DNA of 57,256 nt, from positions 1 through 57,256 of the forward strand of contig JAFSDQ010000019.1 of the NCBI GenBank assembly GCA_017436135.1. The letters are read 5' to 3'. Under the pieces are notes generated by a model, which saw only the letters and a program-made list of their open reading frames with translations, was not told the origin of the DNA and searched no databases. The position numbers and the translations under genes were made by a program. How positions within the stretch are numbered: position 1 is the first letter of the stretch; each line of letters opens with the position of its first letter. This stretch comes from Clostridia bacterium. Lineage in GTDB: Bacteria > Bacillota_A > Clostridia > Monoglobales > Monoglobaceae. Below are positions 50,167 to 56,724 of this stretch, piece by piece.

Positions 50167-51165
50167 ATGCAGAAACAAGAAAAAATGTGGGCAATACTTG
50201 TTCATCTCAGCATGAATATGTGGAGGCTTAATTGCACAGAGCTTGAATTTGACGATGAAATGTGGGATTATATTATAGAGGAATCCAAAAAAACAGGCAT
50301 TAACACAATTGTTTTGGATGTAGGTGACGGCATTGAGTTTGGCAGTCATCCCGAGATTGCAATAAAGGGCGCATGGACAAGGGAACGTACCCGCAAAGAG
50401 GTTGCAAGATGCAAAGAAAAGGGTATTGCTCTTATTCCAAAGCTCAATTTTGCAACTCCTCACGACAAGTGGCTTGGAGAATATCACCGGAAGCTTTGTA
50501 CTCCTGAATATTACAGAGTATGCAATGATTTGATTAAAGAAGTATACGAGATTTTTGACCACCCTGAATATATTCATATTGGTATGGACGAAGAGGATGC
50601 AAGTCATGTAGCAGGGGACGAGCTTGCGGTTTACAGGCAGGGCGAGCTTTATTGGCACGATATTCGCTTCTACATAGATTGCGTAAAGGATACCGGTGCG
50701 AAACCCTGGATGTGGTCCTGTCCTCTTTTTGAACATCCCGAGGAATACAAGAATTATATAGAAGCAGATGAGGCAATACTTTCACCCTGGTACTACAACG
50801 CATTCAGGAAAGAGCATTGGACTCCTGTTTCCTCAAGAGAAGAATATGTTGAATACTATAACGCAGAAGAGTACAAGGATATGAATATTCAGTTTGTGGA
50901 AGAAGATCCGTTCCTTGTAAATTTCAGAAAAGTTGCTCTTCCCCTTATGAAAGAGGGATATAACTATGTGCCTTGTGCATCGGTGAATAACAGATGTGAC
51001 TATAATACATCTGACTTGGTAGAGTATTTTAAGGATAATGCACCTGATAATCAGGTTGTTGGATTTATTACCGCGCCGTGGCAAAAAACTGCCCCCGAAA
51101 ACAAGGATCGCTTTGAAGAATCCTTTAGATTTTTAAAGGAAGCAAAGGAAAAATTCTATAAATAA
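50167..51165 (+). CDS. GH20-like TIM-barrel protein, tandem paralogue 3
   Basis: 332 residues, almost the same as paralogue 2 except in scattered surface stretches: HIGMDEEDASHVAGDE in place of DAKHVKGHE, and NNRCDYNTSD near the end. Long DNA stretches are also near-identical to copy 2 (for example around 49500-49560 and 50520-50580), pointing to recent duplication. GAGGG precedes the ATG, 17 bases after copy 2. The transcript ends in the hairpin 51170-51219. Function unknown; see paralogue 1. Confidence 0.7.
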   Translation: MQKQEKMWAILVHLSMNMWRLNCTELEFDDEMWDYIIEESKKTGINTIVLDVGDGIEFGSHPEIAIKGAWTRERTRKEVARCKEKGIALIPKLNFATPHDKWLGEYHRKLCTPEYYRVCNDLIKEVYEIFDHPEYIHIGMDEEDASHVAGDELAVYRQGELYWHDIRFYIDCVKDTGAKPWMWSCPLFEHPEEYKNYIEADEAILSPWYYNAFRKEHWTPVSSREEYVEYYNAEEYKDMNIQFVEEDPFLVNFRKVALPLMKEGYNYVPCASVNNRCDYNTSDLVEYFKDNAPDNQVVGFITAPWQKTAPENKDRFEESFRFLKEAKEKFYK

Positions 51166-51169
51166 AAAG

Positions 51170-51219
51170 ATGCAAAGTAAAACTGACGGTGAGATTACGC
51201 TGTCAGTTTTACTTTGCAT
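51170..51219 (+). terminator. 18-bp hairpin closing the paralogue operon
   Basis: ATGCAAAGTAAAACTGAC (51170-51187) pairs perfectly with 51202-51219; 14-base loop. No T-run follows, so it may need help to terminate. Its inner 9 bases AAAACTGAC/GTCAGTTTT are the same as in the promoter's inverted repeat. Confidence 0.6.
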
Positions 51220-51256
51220 TCAAACAAATAAAAATAAAATAAATGTGAAAATTTGC

Positions 51257-51285
51257 TTGACAAATGAAGAATTAGATGATATACT
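51257..51285 (+). promoter_or_regulatory. promoter of the serine tRNA genes
   Basis: TTGACA (51257-51262), 17-base spacer, TATACT (51280-51285): strong promoter 31 bases ahead of the first tRNA. Confidence 0.9.
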
Positions 51286-51315
51286 ATACAAGTCGCATTT
51301 GAAGATGCGTTGTAC

Positions 51316-51402
51316 GGAGAGGTGTCCGAGTGGTTTAAGGAGCTAGTCTTGAAAACTAGTGATGCGAAAGCACCCAGAGTTCGAATCTCTGCCTCTCCGC
51401 CA
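51316..51402 (+). tRNA. tRNA-Ser (anticodon UGA)
   Basis: 87 bases including an encoded CCA. Acceptor GGAGAGG (51316-51322) pairs with CCTCTCC (51392-51398), discriminator G. Anticodon stem CTAGT/ACTAG with loop CTTGAAA, anticodon TGA at 51350-51352. The long variable arm (GATGCGAAAGCAC) and T-loop GTTCGAATC are those of a serine tRNA. Confidence 0.97.
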
Positions 51403-51433
51403 TTTTTATTTTAAAGTGAATATTAAAAAATTC

Positions 51434-51525
51434 GGAGAAGTACTCAAGTTGGCCGAAGAGGCGCCCCTGCTAAGGGTGTAGGTCGTGAAAGCGGCGCGAG
51501 GGTTCAAATCCCTCCTTCTCCGCCA
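51434..51525 (+). tRNA. tRNA-Ser (anticodon GCU)
   Basis: 92 bases with encoded CCA. Acceptor GGAGAAG (51434-51440) / CTTCTCC (51515-51521), discriminator G. Anticodon loop CTGCTAA with GCT at 51469-51471; long variable arm and T-loop GTTCAAATC. Its 3' end borders the probable mobile region, a common integration site. Confidence 0.96.
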
Positions 51526-51571
51526 AAAAAGCAGAACCAAAGAGATATATTGTCGATTTGGTCAGCAACAG

Positions 51572-51604
51572 AGAGGGTTTGCGAGATTTTCGCAAACCCT
51601 CTTT
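51572..51604 (+). terminator. terminator of the tRNA operon
   Basis: AGAGGGTTTGCGA (51572-51584) / TCGCAAACCCTCT (51590-51602), perfect 13 bp, GATTT loop, short T-run. Confidence 0.85.
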
Positions 51605-51738
51605 CGTAATCAAAACTTGAAGATATTTACTTCTATTCAGGGGGATTTGAACTATGACTATGGAGTAAAATATGGCTTATAGCAAGAACTCACTGAATAG
51701 AGTTGAACCAACACTTATACAAATTAATATTGAATTTT

Positions 51739-51775
51739 GAGGCAATTTCTTTAATCAGAAGTTGCCTCTTTTTTT
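51739..51775 (+). terminator. terminator/attenuator directly before the mobile operon
   Basis: GAGGCAATTTCT (51739-51750) / AGAAGTTGCCTC (51757-51768) with one wobble pair, followed by seven to eight T. The first gene's ribosome binding site is only about 15 bases downstream and no promoter fits in between. The rest of 51605-51738 holds only an inverted CTATTCAG/CTGAATAG pair and no gene. Confidence 0.75.
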
Positions 51776-51803
51776 ATGCCTAAAAACGAAAGGAGAGGAT
51801 GAA

Positions 51804-52487
51804 ATGTACACAGAAAAATTCTTGCAACAGGTACATCGTAAATTAATTGAAGCAGGTATTACAAATGCAAAACTAAGAGATACCTGCATTGAAATCTACG
51901 AAGGAGAAAATGAGATTTTCAAGATTGACAGAAAGGGTGGAATGTTTTATTCGGCAAACAATCAGAACAGAGGAATGGTTGATAAACTTCATAATAAAAT
52001 ACAGCCAATTGTTTGTGATGTAGATGAGTACCTCAAAGCAATGGAAAATAGTACAGAATTAAAGGCCATTGACTTTAATATGCCGTATAGAAAACTCGCT
52101 GAATTTAATGAGGTTGTATTTGCAGGTGTAGAGCATGAAGATGGCAGCTTTGAATTTGCAACATGGGATTATAGAAAAAACGCATTATATCACGGACATT
52201 ACAATCCTGACTACCGGAAGGCGAAAGAAGATTTTGCAACTCGTTCGGGATTGGTCCAAAAAGGTTTGCTTTTCGAACCTAAAGAATATGTTGAGATATA
52301 TCGTTGTATTGCAGATGTGAAATACCTTTATGACTTGAAAGAACCTCAATTGACAAGAGTTGAAAATGTTCAAGAAAAAATAGAAAACAGTCTTCAAGAT
52401 TTTGATGAGTTATTTAAAGAAATTGTTTCACAGGAGGCAGATGAAGAAGAATTGGATGCAGAAGAAACTTTTGAACAAACAATGTAA
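51804..52487 (+). CDS. mobile-element accessory protein, unknown function
   Basis: A 227-residue acidic protein. The ATG 51804 has AAAGGAGAGG upstream; an earlier in-frame ATG lies in the terminator. The N-terminal half includes GGMFYSANNQNRGMVDK; the centre DFNMPYRKLAEFNEVVFAG is followed by FEFATWDYRKN and HGHYNPDYRKAKEDFATRSGL, a pattern I associate with uncharacterised proteins of Clostridia conjugative elements. The last 30 residues are almost all acidic and end EETFEQTM. No catalytic motif seen. First gene of the mobile operon. Confidence 0.65.
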   Translation: MYTEKFLQQVHRKLIEAGITNAKLRDTCIEIYEGENEIFKIDRKGGMFYSANNQNRGMVDKLHNKIQPIVCDVDEYLKAMENSTELKAIDFNMPYRKLAEFNEVVFAGVEHEDGSFEFATWDYRKNALYHGHYNPDYRKAKEDFATRSGLVQKGLLFEPKEYVEIYRCIADVKYLYDLKEPQLTRVENVQEKIENSLQDFDELFKEIVSQEADEEELDAEETFEQTM

Positions 52488-52507
52488 ACTGAAAGGAGAG
52501 TAAGTGA

Positions 52508-53677
52508 ATGAGGCAGATGTTTCAAATTAAAACAGAATATCTTGATACAAGTATAGGCATTGATTTCCCGTGTACCAACAGTACACTATACGCAAAGCTT
52601 GCAGAACTGCATATGCCGGATGAAGAAAAGAAACGAAATCCGATTTTCATAAAAGAAATCGATTATGAAGAGTTAAAAGGACTTGAAGGACAGTTCATTG
52701 ATCCAGATGTTTTGAACTTCATTGCACAGAAGATGGATAGCTTCGACAACAAAGAATTAAAGAAGTTTAATGCGATAGTAAGGACATATAACATTGACAC
52801 ACCAAGAGAGCTTGTAAACCTTACATACAATATGCATTACTACACTTTAATTGAAGATATGAGCAATGTCGAGGGAATCGGCAGGACACATATGCTTACA
52901 AGAGAACAGGCATTGTCAACTGATAACAGCGAAGGATACGACTTTTATAAAATCGGTCAGGAGCTTATGGAATCAGGAACAGGAAAGATGACACAGTACG
53001 GAATTATATTTGTAAATGATGATTTGGAATATGAAAAACCGTATGTCGGCAAATCATTACCATCGTTTGAGTATGATGGCAGCAAGCTCATTACTGTGGA
53101 ATTGATAAACGATGACAAAAGTGCTTATGTTTATTTGCCGGATTGTCCGTTTGCCATTGACAGAGCTGTAAACAGAATTGAGGCAGAGTCTGTTGAAGAT
53201 TGCAAGGTGTATGTAGATGGATGCAACATAGAAGAAGGCTATGAAACAATTCTTAAAGATGTGCTTGAAAACGAGGGAGTACATGCACTAAACAACTTCG
53301 TTGCGGAGCTAAAAAAATTGGACCGCTGGAGATTGTACGATTTTAAGGCAATTATCGAATATGCTGATGTATCTGACAGCGAAAATCTGATAAGACTTGC
53401 ACAGAACATAAATTGCTTTATTGTCTACGATGAGGTTGACAATGCAGAGGAACTTGCTCGTGAATGGATAGATGCCCACGATGAGTATTATATCAATACC
53501 GACCTGCAGGACTTCTTTAATTATGAAGAGTATGGTGAGTATTTGGCTAAAAACTTTGAAGGAAAATTCCTCGGTGCATCAGGCTTTGTTGGAATTAAAG
53601 AAGAATATGATTTGAAAAAGATATTGGTAGATGAGCAGGAACAAGAAGAGGGCATGCAAGGCATGTCCGGTATGTGA
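52508..53677 (+). CDS. ArdA-type antirestriction protein, two-module form
   Basis: A 389-residue acidic protein. It appears to be a tandem of two related modules: one ends GYDFYKIGQELMESGTG followed by QYGIIFVND (about 155-180), the second ends DFFNYEEYGEYLAKNFEG followed by ASGFVGIKEE (about 338-372). The D/EYxxxG block after a helical region is the ArdA signature. ArdA proteins mimic B-form DNA and block type I restriction enzymes, helping conjugative elements enter a new host. The strongly acidic composition fits. AAAGGAG precedes the ATG. The C-terminus DEQEQEEGMQGMSGM matches tails of neighbouring proteins. Confidence 0.7.
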   Translation: MRQMFQIKTEYLDTSIGIDFPCTNSTLYAKLAELHMPDEEKKRNPIFIKEIDYEELKGLEGQFIDPDVLNFIAQKMDSFDNKELKKFNAIVRTYNIDTPRELVNLTYNMHYYTLIEDMSNVEGIGRTHMLTREQALSTDNSEGYDFYKIGQELMESGTGKMTQYGIIFVNDDLEYEKPYVGKSLPSFEYDGSKLITVELINDDKSAYVYLPDCPFAIDRAVNRIEAESVEDCKVYVDGCNIEEGYETILKDVLENEGVHALNNFVAELKKLDRWRLYDFKAIIEYADVSDSENLIRLAQNINCFIVYDEVDNAEELAREWIDAHDEYYINTDLQDFFNYEEYGEYLAKNFEGKFLGASGFVGIKEEYDLKKILVDEQEQEEGMQGMSGM

Positions 53678-53692
53678 AAGGAGAAAAAGTAA

Positions 53693-54109
53693 ATGTCAGA
53701 AGGAAGAATTTTAGCAGTAAAAATTGATGGAAAATTGTTTGATAAACTTGATGAGTTGGTAGAACAAGAAAACATCACCAAGCAAAAGTATGTTTCAGAG
53801 CTTATCAGCAAGGATATTGGGCTGAGAATGCAGCAAAAGGCAGAGCAGGATAAGGAACTCGATATAAAGCATACAGACGGAATTAAAACGTTGGATAGAA
53901 ATGAGGTTATGGATGCTATAGATGACTTTATGCTCAAAAATCGAAGAATTCCGAAACAAACAGAGTTCAAGAATGAAAACGGACTTCCATCGTATGGTGC
54001 AGCAGGAAGAGCATTGGAAATGTCTCCGGCTGAATATATGAGAGAAAGATATGATGAACTTATGATTAGTCAGGAAGAACAGGATGCAGGAATGGGAATG
54101 AATATGTAG
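53693..54109 (+). CDS. small DNA-binding-like protein (ribbon-helix-helix-like N-terminus, HNH-associated-type repeat)
   Basis: 138 residues in two parts. Residues 1-45, with RILAVKIDGKLFDKLDELVEQENITKQKYVSELI, look like a ribbon-helix-helix fold. Residues about 68-118 (DAIDDFMLKNRRIPKQTEF followed by GLPSYGAAGRAL) match the short helical repeat that often accompanies homing endonucleases and mobile-element proteins. It may regulate the element's own operon. The last residues EEQDAGMGMNM repeat the tail seen in neighbours. AAAGGAG is 8-9 bases before the ATG; 15 bases separate it from the preceding gene. Confidence 0.6.
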   Translation: MSEGRILAVKIDGKLFDKLDELVEQENITKQKYVSELISKDIGLRMQQKAEQDKELDIKHTDGIKTLDRNEVMDAIDDFMLKNRRIPKQTEFKNENGLPSYGAAGRALEMSPAEYMRERYDELMISQEEQDAGMGMNM

Positions 54110-54173
54110 GCGATATGTTCTAATAAGGAATGTATCGTTTTTTTTATTACAAGTTTATGGAGGTTAAAGAGTT

Positions 54174-54608
54174 ATGATAAGCAATGAGGGAAAAGAATTT
54201 TGCAGAGGAATCGGGCTTTTGGCTGAACATATAATCTGTATGGCAGACTCATACGATGAGCCATTAGAAAAGCTTAGAAAAAGTCCGTTCTATATGCCTG
54301 AATTTGAAGATAAGGGGAATATAATTCGGGATAATATAGAAACTGCAAACAGAATTAAAGATGAGATTAAGCTCATCAGCATCAATGATTTGGGCGTTTT
54401 ACACGATGTGTATGGAATTGCTCTTATTGAATATGCGGATTTACTTGGAGATGCAGTTAGAAAAGAGCCGTATGAGAATAATGATGTCAAGTATAAGGCC
54501 GATGCAATTGTCAGTATCGTGCTTGACATGTTACATCGTGAGTTAAGAGATGATGCAGTATATAAGAAATTGGCGGAAGGAGTGGAACACGAAAATGTAC
54601 AAGTTTAA
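54174..54608 (+). CDS. hypothetical protein of the mobile operon
   Basis: A 144-residue acidic, mainly helical protein; I do not recognise a family. Notable are three Cys/Met-poor amphipathic helices and repeated Ile-Asp/Asn pairs (DNIETANRIKDEIKL). ATGGAGG lies 10 bases before the ATG. Its last 14 bases overlap the next gene, so the two are probably coupled. It lacks the Glu/Gln/Met tail of its neighbours. Confidence 0.6.
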   Translation: MISNEGKEFCRGIGLLAEHIICMADSYDEPLEKLRKSPFYMPEFEDKGNIIRDNIETANRIKDEIKLISINDLGVLHDVYGIALIEYADLLGDAVRKEPYENNDVKYKADAIVSIVLDMLHRELRDDAVYKKLAEGVEHENVQV

Positions 54609-55617
54609 TTTTTATCATACCAGGCCGGAGAATTTCTTTCATAATTCAAAAACGGAGCAAACCAAAGGTCTGATAGGTTATATCAGAGGAGATTTTGGCA
54701 GAGACGGAGATGAACTTTGGAACACATGGTTTGACCATAACGAAAAGCTTAAAACTAATGAATTTAAAGAGGATTTGGACAAGGTTATGAAATCCTTAAG
54801 AGAAAGGCTTTTTACTGAACGTAGTTGGATGAGAAGTGTAGCATTTAATCACCCTGATTCAAAAATCAACAGTGAAATAACAAATTCATACGGAATGTTT
54901 GTTGAAACAAATATGTACGAGTATGATATCAGGTTAATCACAGAGAATGGTAATTACGACTTTTATATCTACTGTTATGATAAGCGTTTCCAAGAACCTC
55001 AATATCTTAATGCCAAACGATTCAGAGATGAAAACGGAAAGCTTACCGAAAAGGTTGAAGAGGTTGCTCAAAAGACCTTGGCGGAAGCTCGTAACTATTA
55101 CATAAATGGTGATAGATATGAAAATAACGGAAGGATATACACATTCAGGGTAACAGAAGAAAATATGCTTTTCGAGGGTGCAGACGGAGAAAAGATATTT
55201 GTAGTTCCTGAATTAATGGGAACATATCTGCCGGATATTGCATCAGAGGGAAGTTCATTTGTAAAAGTACCGTTAAGTCAAACACTCACAAATCTGACAC
55301 TCGGAGATTTAATACAGGGAACAAAACTTTCATCGGTTCACTTGGTACATGATGAGGTTGATAATGACCTTGCAACAATTGAAGATTTGTCAGATGCAAT
55401 GCTGACAGAAGAGGGCAAGATTGCATGGGCAGATGTCTTGAATGCAAAAGTGGATGAGATATTTGATGGTTCTTATGGAGTACAAATTCAATGTAGCGGT
55501 GTTGACGATCAAAGACTCTCAAGTTTTTCATATGCACTTTCAGGAAATTGGCCGGCAGAAGAATATGACAGATGGTTTAAGTCGGATGACGAACAAGAAC
55601 AAAATATGAGTATGTAA
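54595..55617 (+). CDS. mobile-element protein, unknown function, tailed
   Basis: 340 residues. I start at ATG 54595 (GAAGGAG upstream, spacing about 12), which gives MYKFNFYHTRPENFF; the frame is open further inside the preceding gene. Middle part FRVTEENMLFEGADGEKIFVVPE; C-terminal part LTLGDLIQGTKLSSVHLVHDE and GKIAWADVLNAKVDEIFDGSYG look like a separate compact domain. No known catalytic motif. It ends KSDDEQEQNMSM, the shared tail, and the last codons ATGAGTATGTAA also occur at 56276-56287. Co-transcribed with its neighbours. Confidence 0.62.
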   Translation: MYKFNFYHTRPENFFHNSKTEQTKGLIGYIRGDFGRDGDELWNTWFDHNEKLKTNEFKEDLDKVMKSLRERLFTERSWMRSVAFNHPDSKINSEITNSYGMFVETNMYEYDIRLITENGNYDFYIYCYDKRFQEPQYLNAKRFRDENGKLTEKVEEVAQKTLAEARNYYINGDRYENNGRIYTFRVTEENMLFEGADGEKIFVVPELMGTYLPDIASEGSSFVKVPLSQTLTNLTLGDLIQGTKLSSVHLVHDEVDNDLATIEDLSDAMLTEEGKIAWADVLNAKVDEIFDGSYGVQIQCSGVDDQRLSSFSYALSGNWPAEEYDRWFKSDDEQEQNMSM

Positions 55618-55629
55618 GGAGAAAAGAAT

Positions 55630-56079
55630 ATGATAATTAATATTGAAATTTTAATTAAGCTTAAGGAATACATTGACAAATACAATTTTTTGATTGATGA
55701 CATTGAAGTCAGATGTCAAACGGAAGATGAGCCGCTTGACGAGTTGATATCCAAGAACGATGAGGATATTATTGAAATCCTGAATGTAATTATTGGAATC
55801 GATAGCTTACTCAATGCACTTACGGTAGATATAAGAGACTCTATGTCAATTGTGGGAGGCTTTGATTGTGATGATTACCATACATGGGTAAATCACCTTA
55901 AGCATGATGTAATGCAGTTTGATGGTCTATGCGAAACATTTACAGCATCAATGGAGCAGCTTGAAGATTATGTTATGGAAACATTAAGAGGATACAGAAT
56001 TCTGACACAACCGGCATATGATCAGACTGTATTTTATATTTTGGAGCAGAACGAAAATTCAGAAAGGGGAACGGAGTAG
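55630..56079 (+). CDS. hypothetical protein of the mobile operon
   Basis: 149 residues, very acidic, mostly helical with a likely helical hairpin (KLKEYIDKYNFLIDDIEVR at 11-29 and LKHDVMQFDGLCETFTASME near 89-108). No recognised domain. TAAGGAG is 7-8 bases before the ATG, 12 bases after the preceding stop. No tail of the Glu/Gln/Met type; ends NENSERGTE. Confidence 0.6.
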   Translation: MIINIEILIKLKEYIDKYNFLIDDIEVRCQTEDEPLDELISKNDEDIIEILNVIIGIDSLLNALTVDIRDSMSIVGGFDCDDYHTWVNHLKHDVMQFDGLCETFTASMEQLEDYVMETLRGYRILTQPAYDQTVFYILEQNENSERGTE

Positions 56080-56085
56080 GATGTC

Positions 56086-56724
56086 ATGGGAAGATTATTT
56101 TTACAACACACCTGCTTGGCAGAGTTTGAAGTGATGATGCAGATGGTGCCAAGATATATAAGAAGAGAAATTATGCCGGAAAACATAACATATTTAGAGA
56201 TACTGCAAAGAACTGTAAATGACTATCAAATCAAAGGTTTGTACAAAAAAATTAAGAAATTTTTTGAAGGAGGAGATGAGTATGTAATGCTGTTTATGAA
56301 TACAGAACACAAAAACAGATTTAATAACTTTTATAAACACGCCAAAAAGGAAGGCTGGAATGTGATAGAATCCAACCGGAATCTTGCGGCGTTGTTTTTG
56401 CTTTCGGGAAATGCGCATTTGTGGAAGCAAGTAAAAACAATTGTAAATGAGGATACAATAAATTTAACACAGATTGATATACATTCTGACAGCGAGGATG
56501 TTTATGATGTGTATCAGGCAGTGAGATTTATATTGTACGGTGCAGAAAATCTTACACTTGAAGATTTGGCAGAGCCTGAAATAATTGAGGATCACATCGT
56601 ACTGCTTATAACCAATTCTTTCATTGTAAACAAATATGGTGTTGCACCATTGGAAAATCCTCATATGAGGAAAAGGAGAGTGAAAGAAAATGTCAGAAAG
56701 AATAAAGCATCCGAGCTTTGCTAA
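56086..56724 (+). CDS. hypothetical protein, start uncertain
   Basis: Open for 212 residues. The part from about residue 68 (MLFMNTEHKNRF ... NLAALFLLSGNAHLWKQV ... VRFILYGAENLTLEDL) looks like a compact helical domain reminiscent of small uncharacterised phage/mobile-element proteins. The first 67 residues are doubtful. Possible starts are ATG 56086 (GGAG nine bases upstream), ATG 56134, which overlaps the TGA of a 17-codon frame starting at 56081 (MSWEDYFYNTPAWQSLK), and ATG 56287, which overlaps a TAA that ends a frame coding KEEMSM. The upstream part may be a decayed or overlapping small gene. The 3' end overlaps the next gene by 35 bases. Confidence 0.5.
   Translation: MGRLFLQHTCLAEFEVMMQMVPRYIRREIMPENITYLEILQRTVNDYQIKGLYKKIKKFFEGGDEYVMLFMNTEHKNRFNNFYKHAKKEGWNVIESNRNLAALFLLSGNAHLWKQVKTIVNEDTINLTQIDIHSDSEDVYDVYQAVRFILYGAENLTLEDLAEPEIIEDHIVLLITNSFIVNKYGVAPLENPHMRKRRVKENVRKNKASELC

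Noticed and set aside
51316..51525. Shared CTCCGCCA at the two tRNA 3' ends as attachment-site duplication
   Set aside because: Both are intact serine tRNA genes of different isoacceptors; the similarity is explained by tRNA structure and encoded CCA.
51638..51660. Stretch resembling a tRNA T-arm (GGGGATTTGAACTATG)
   Set aside because: No acceptor, anticodon or D-arm can be built around it; at most a chance similarity or decayed attachment site.
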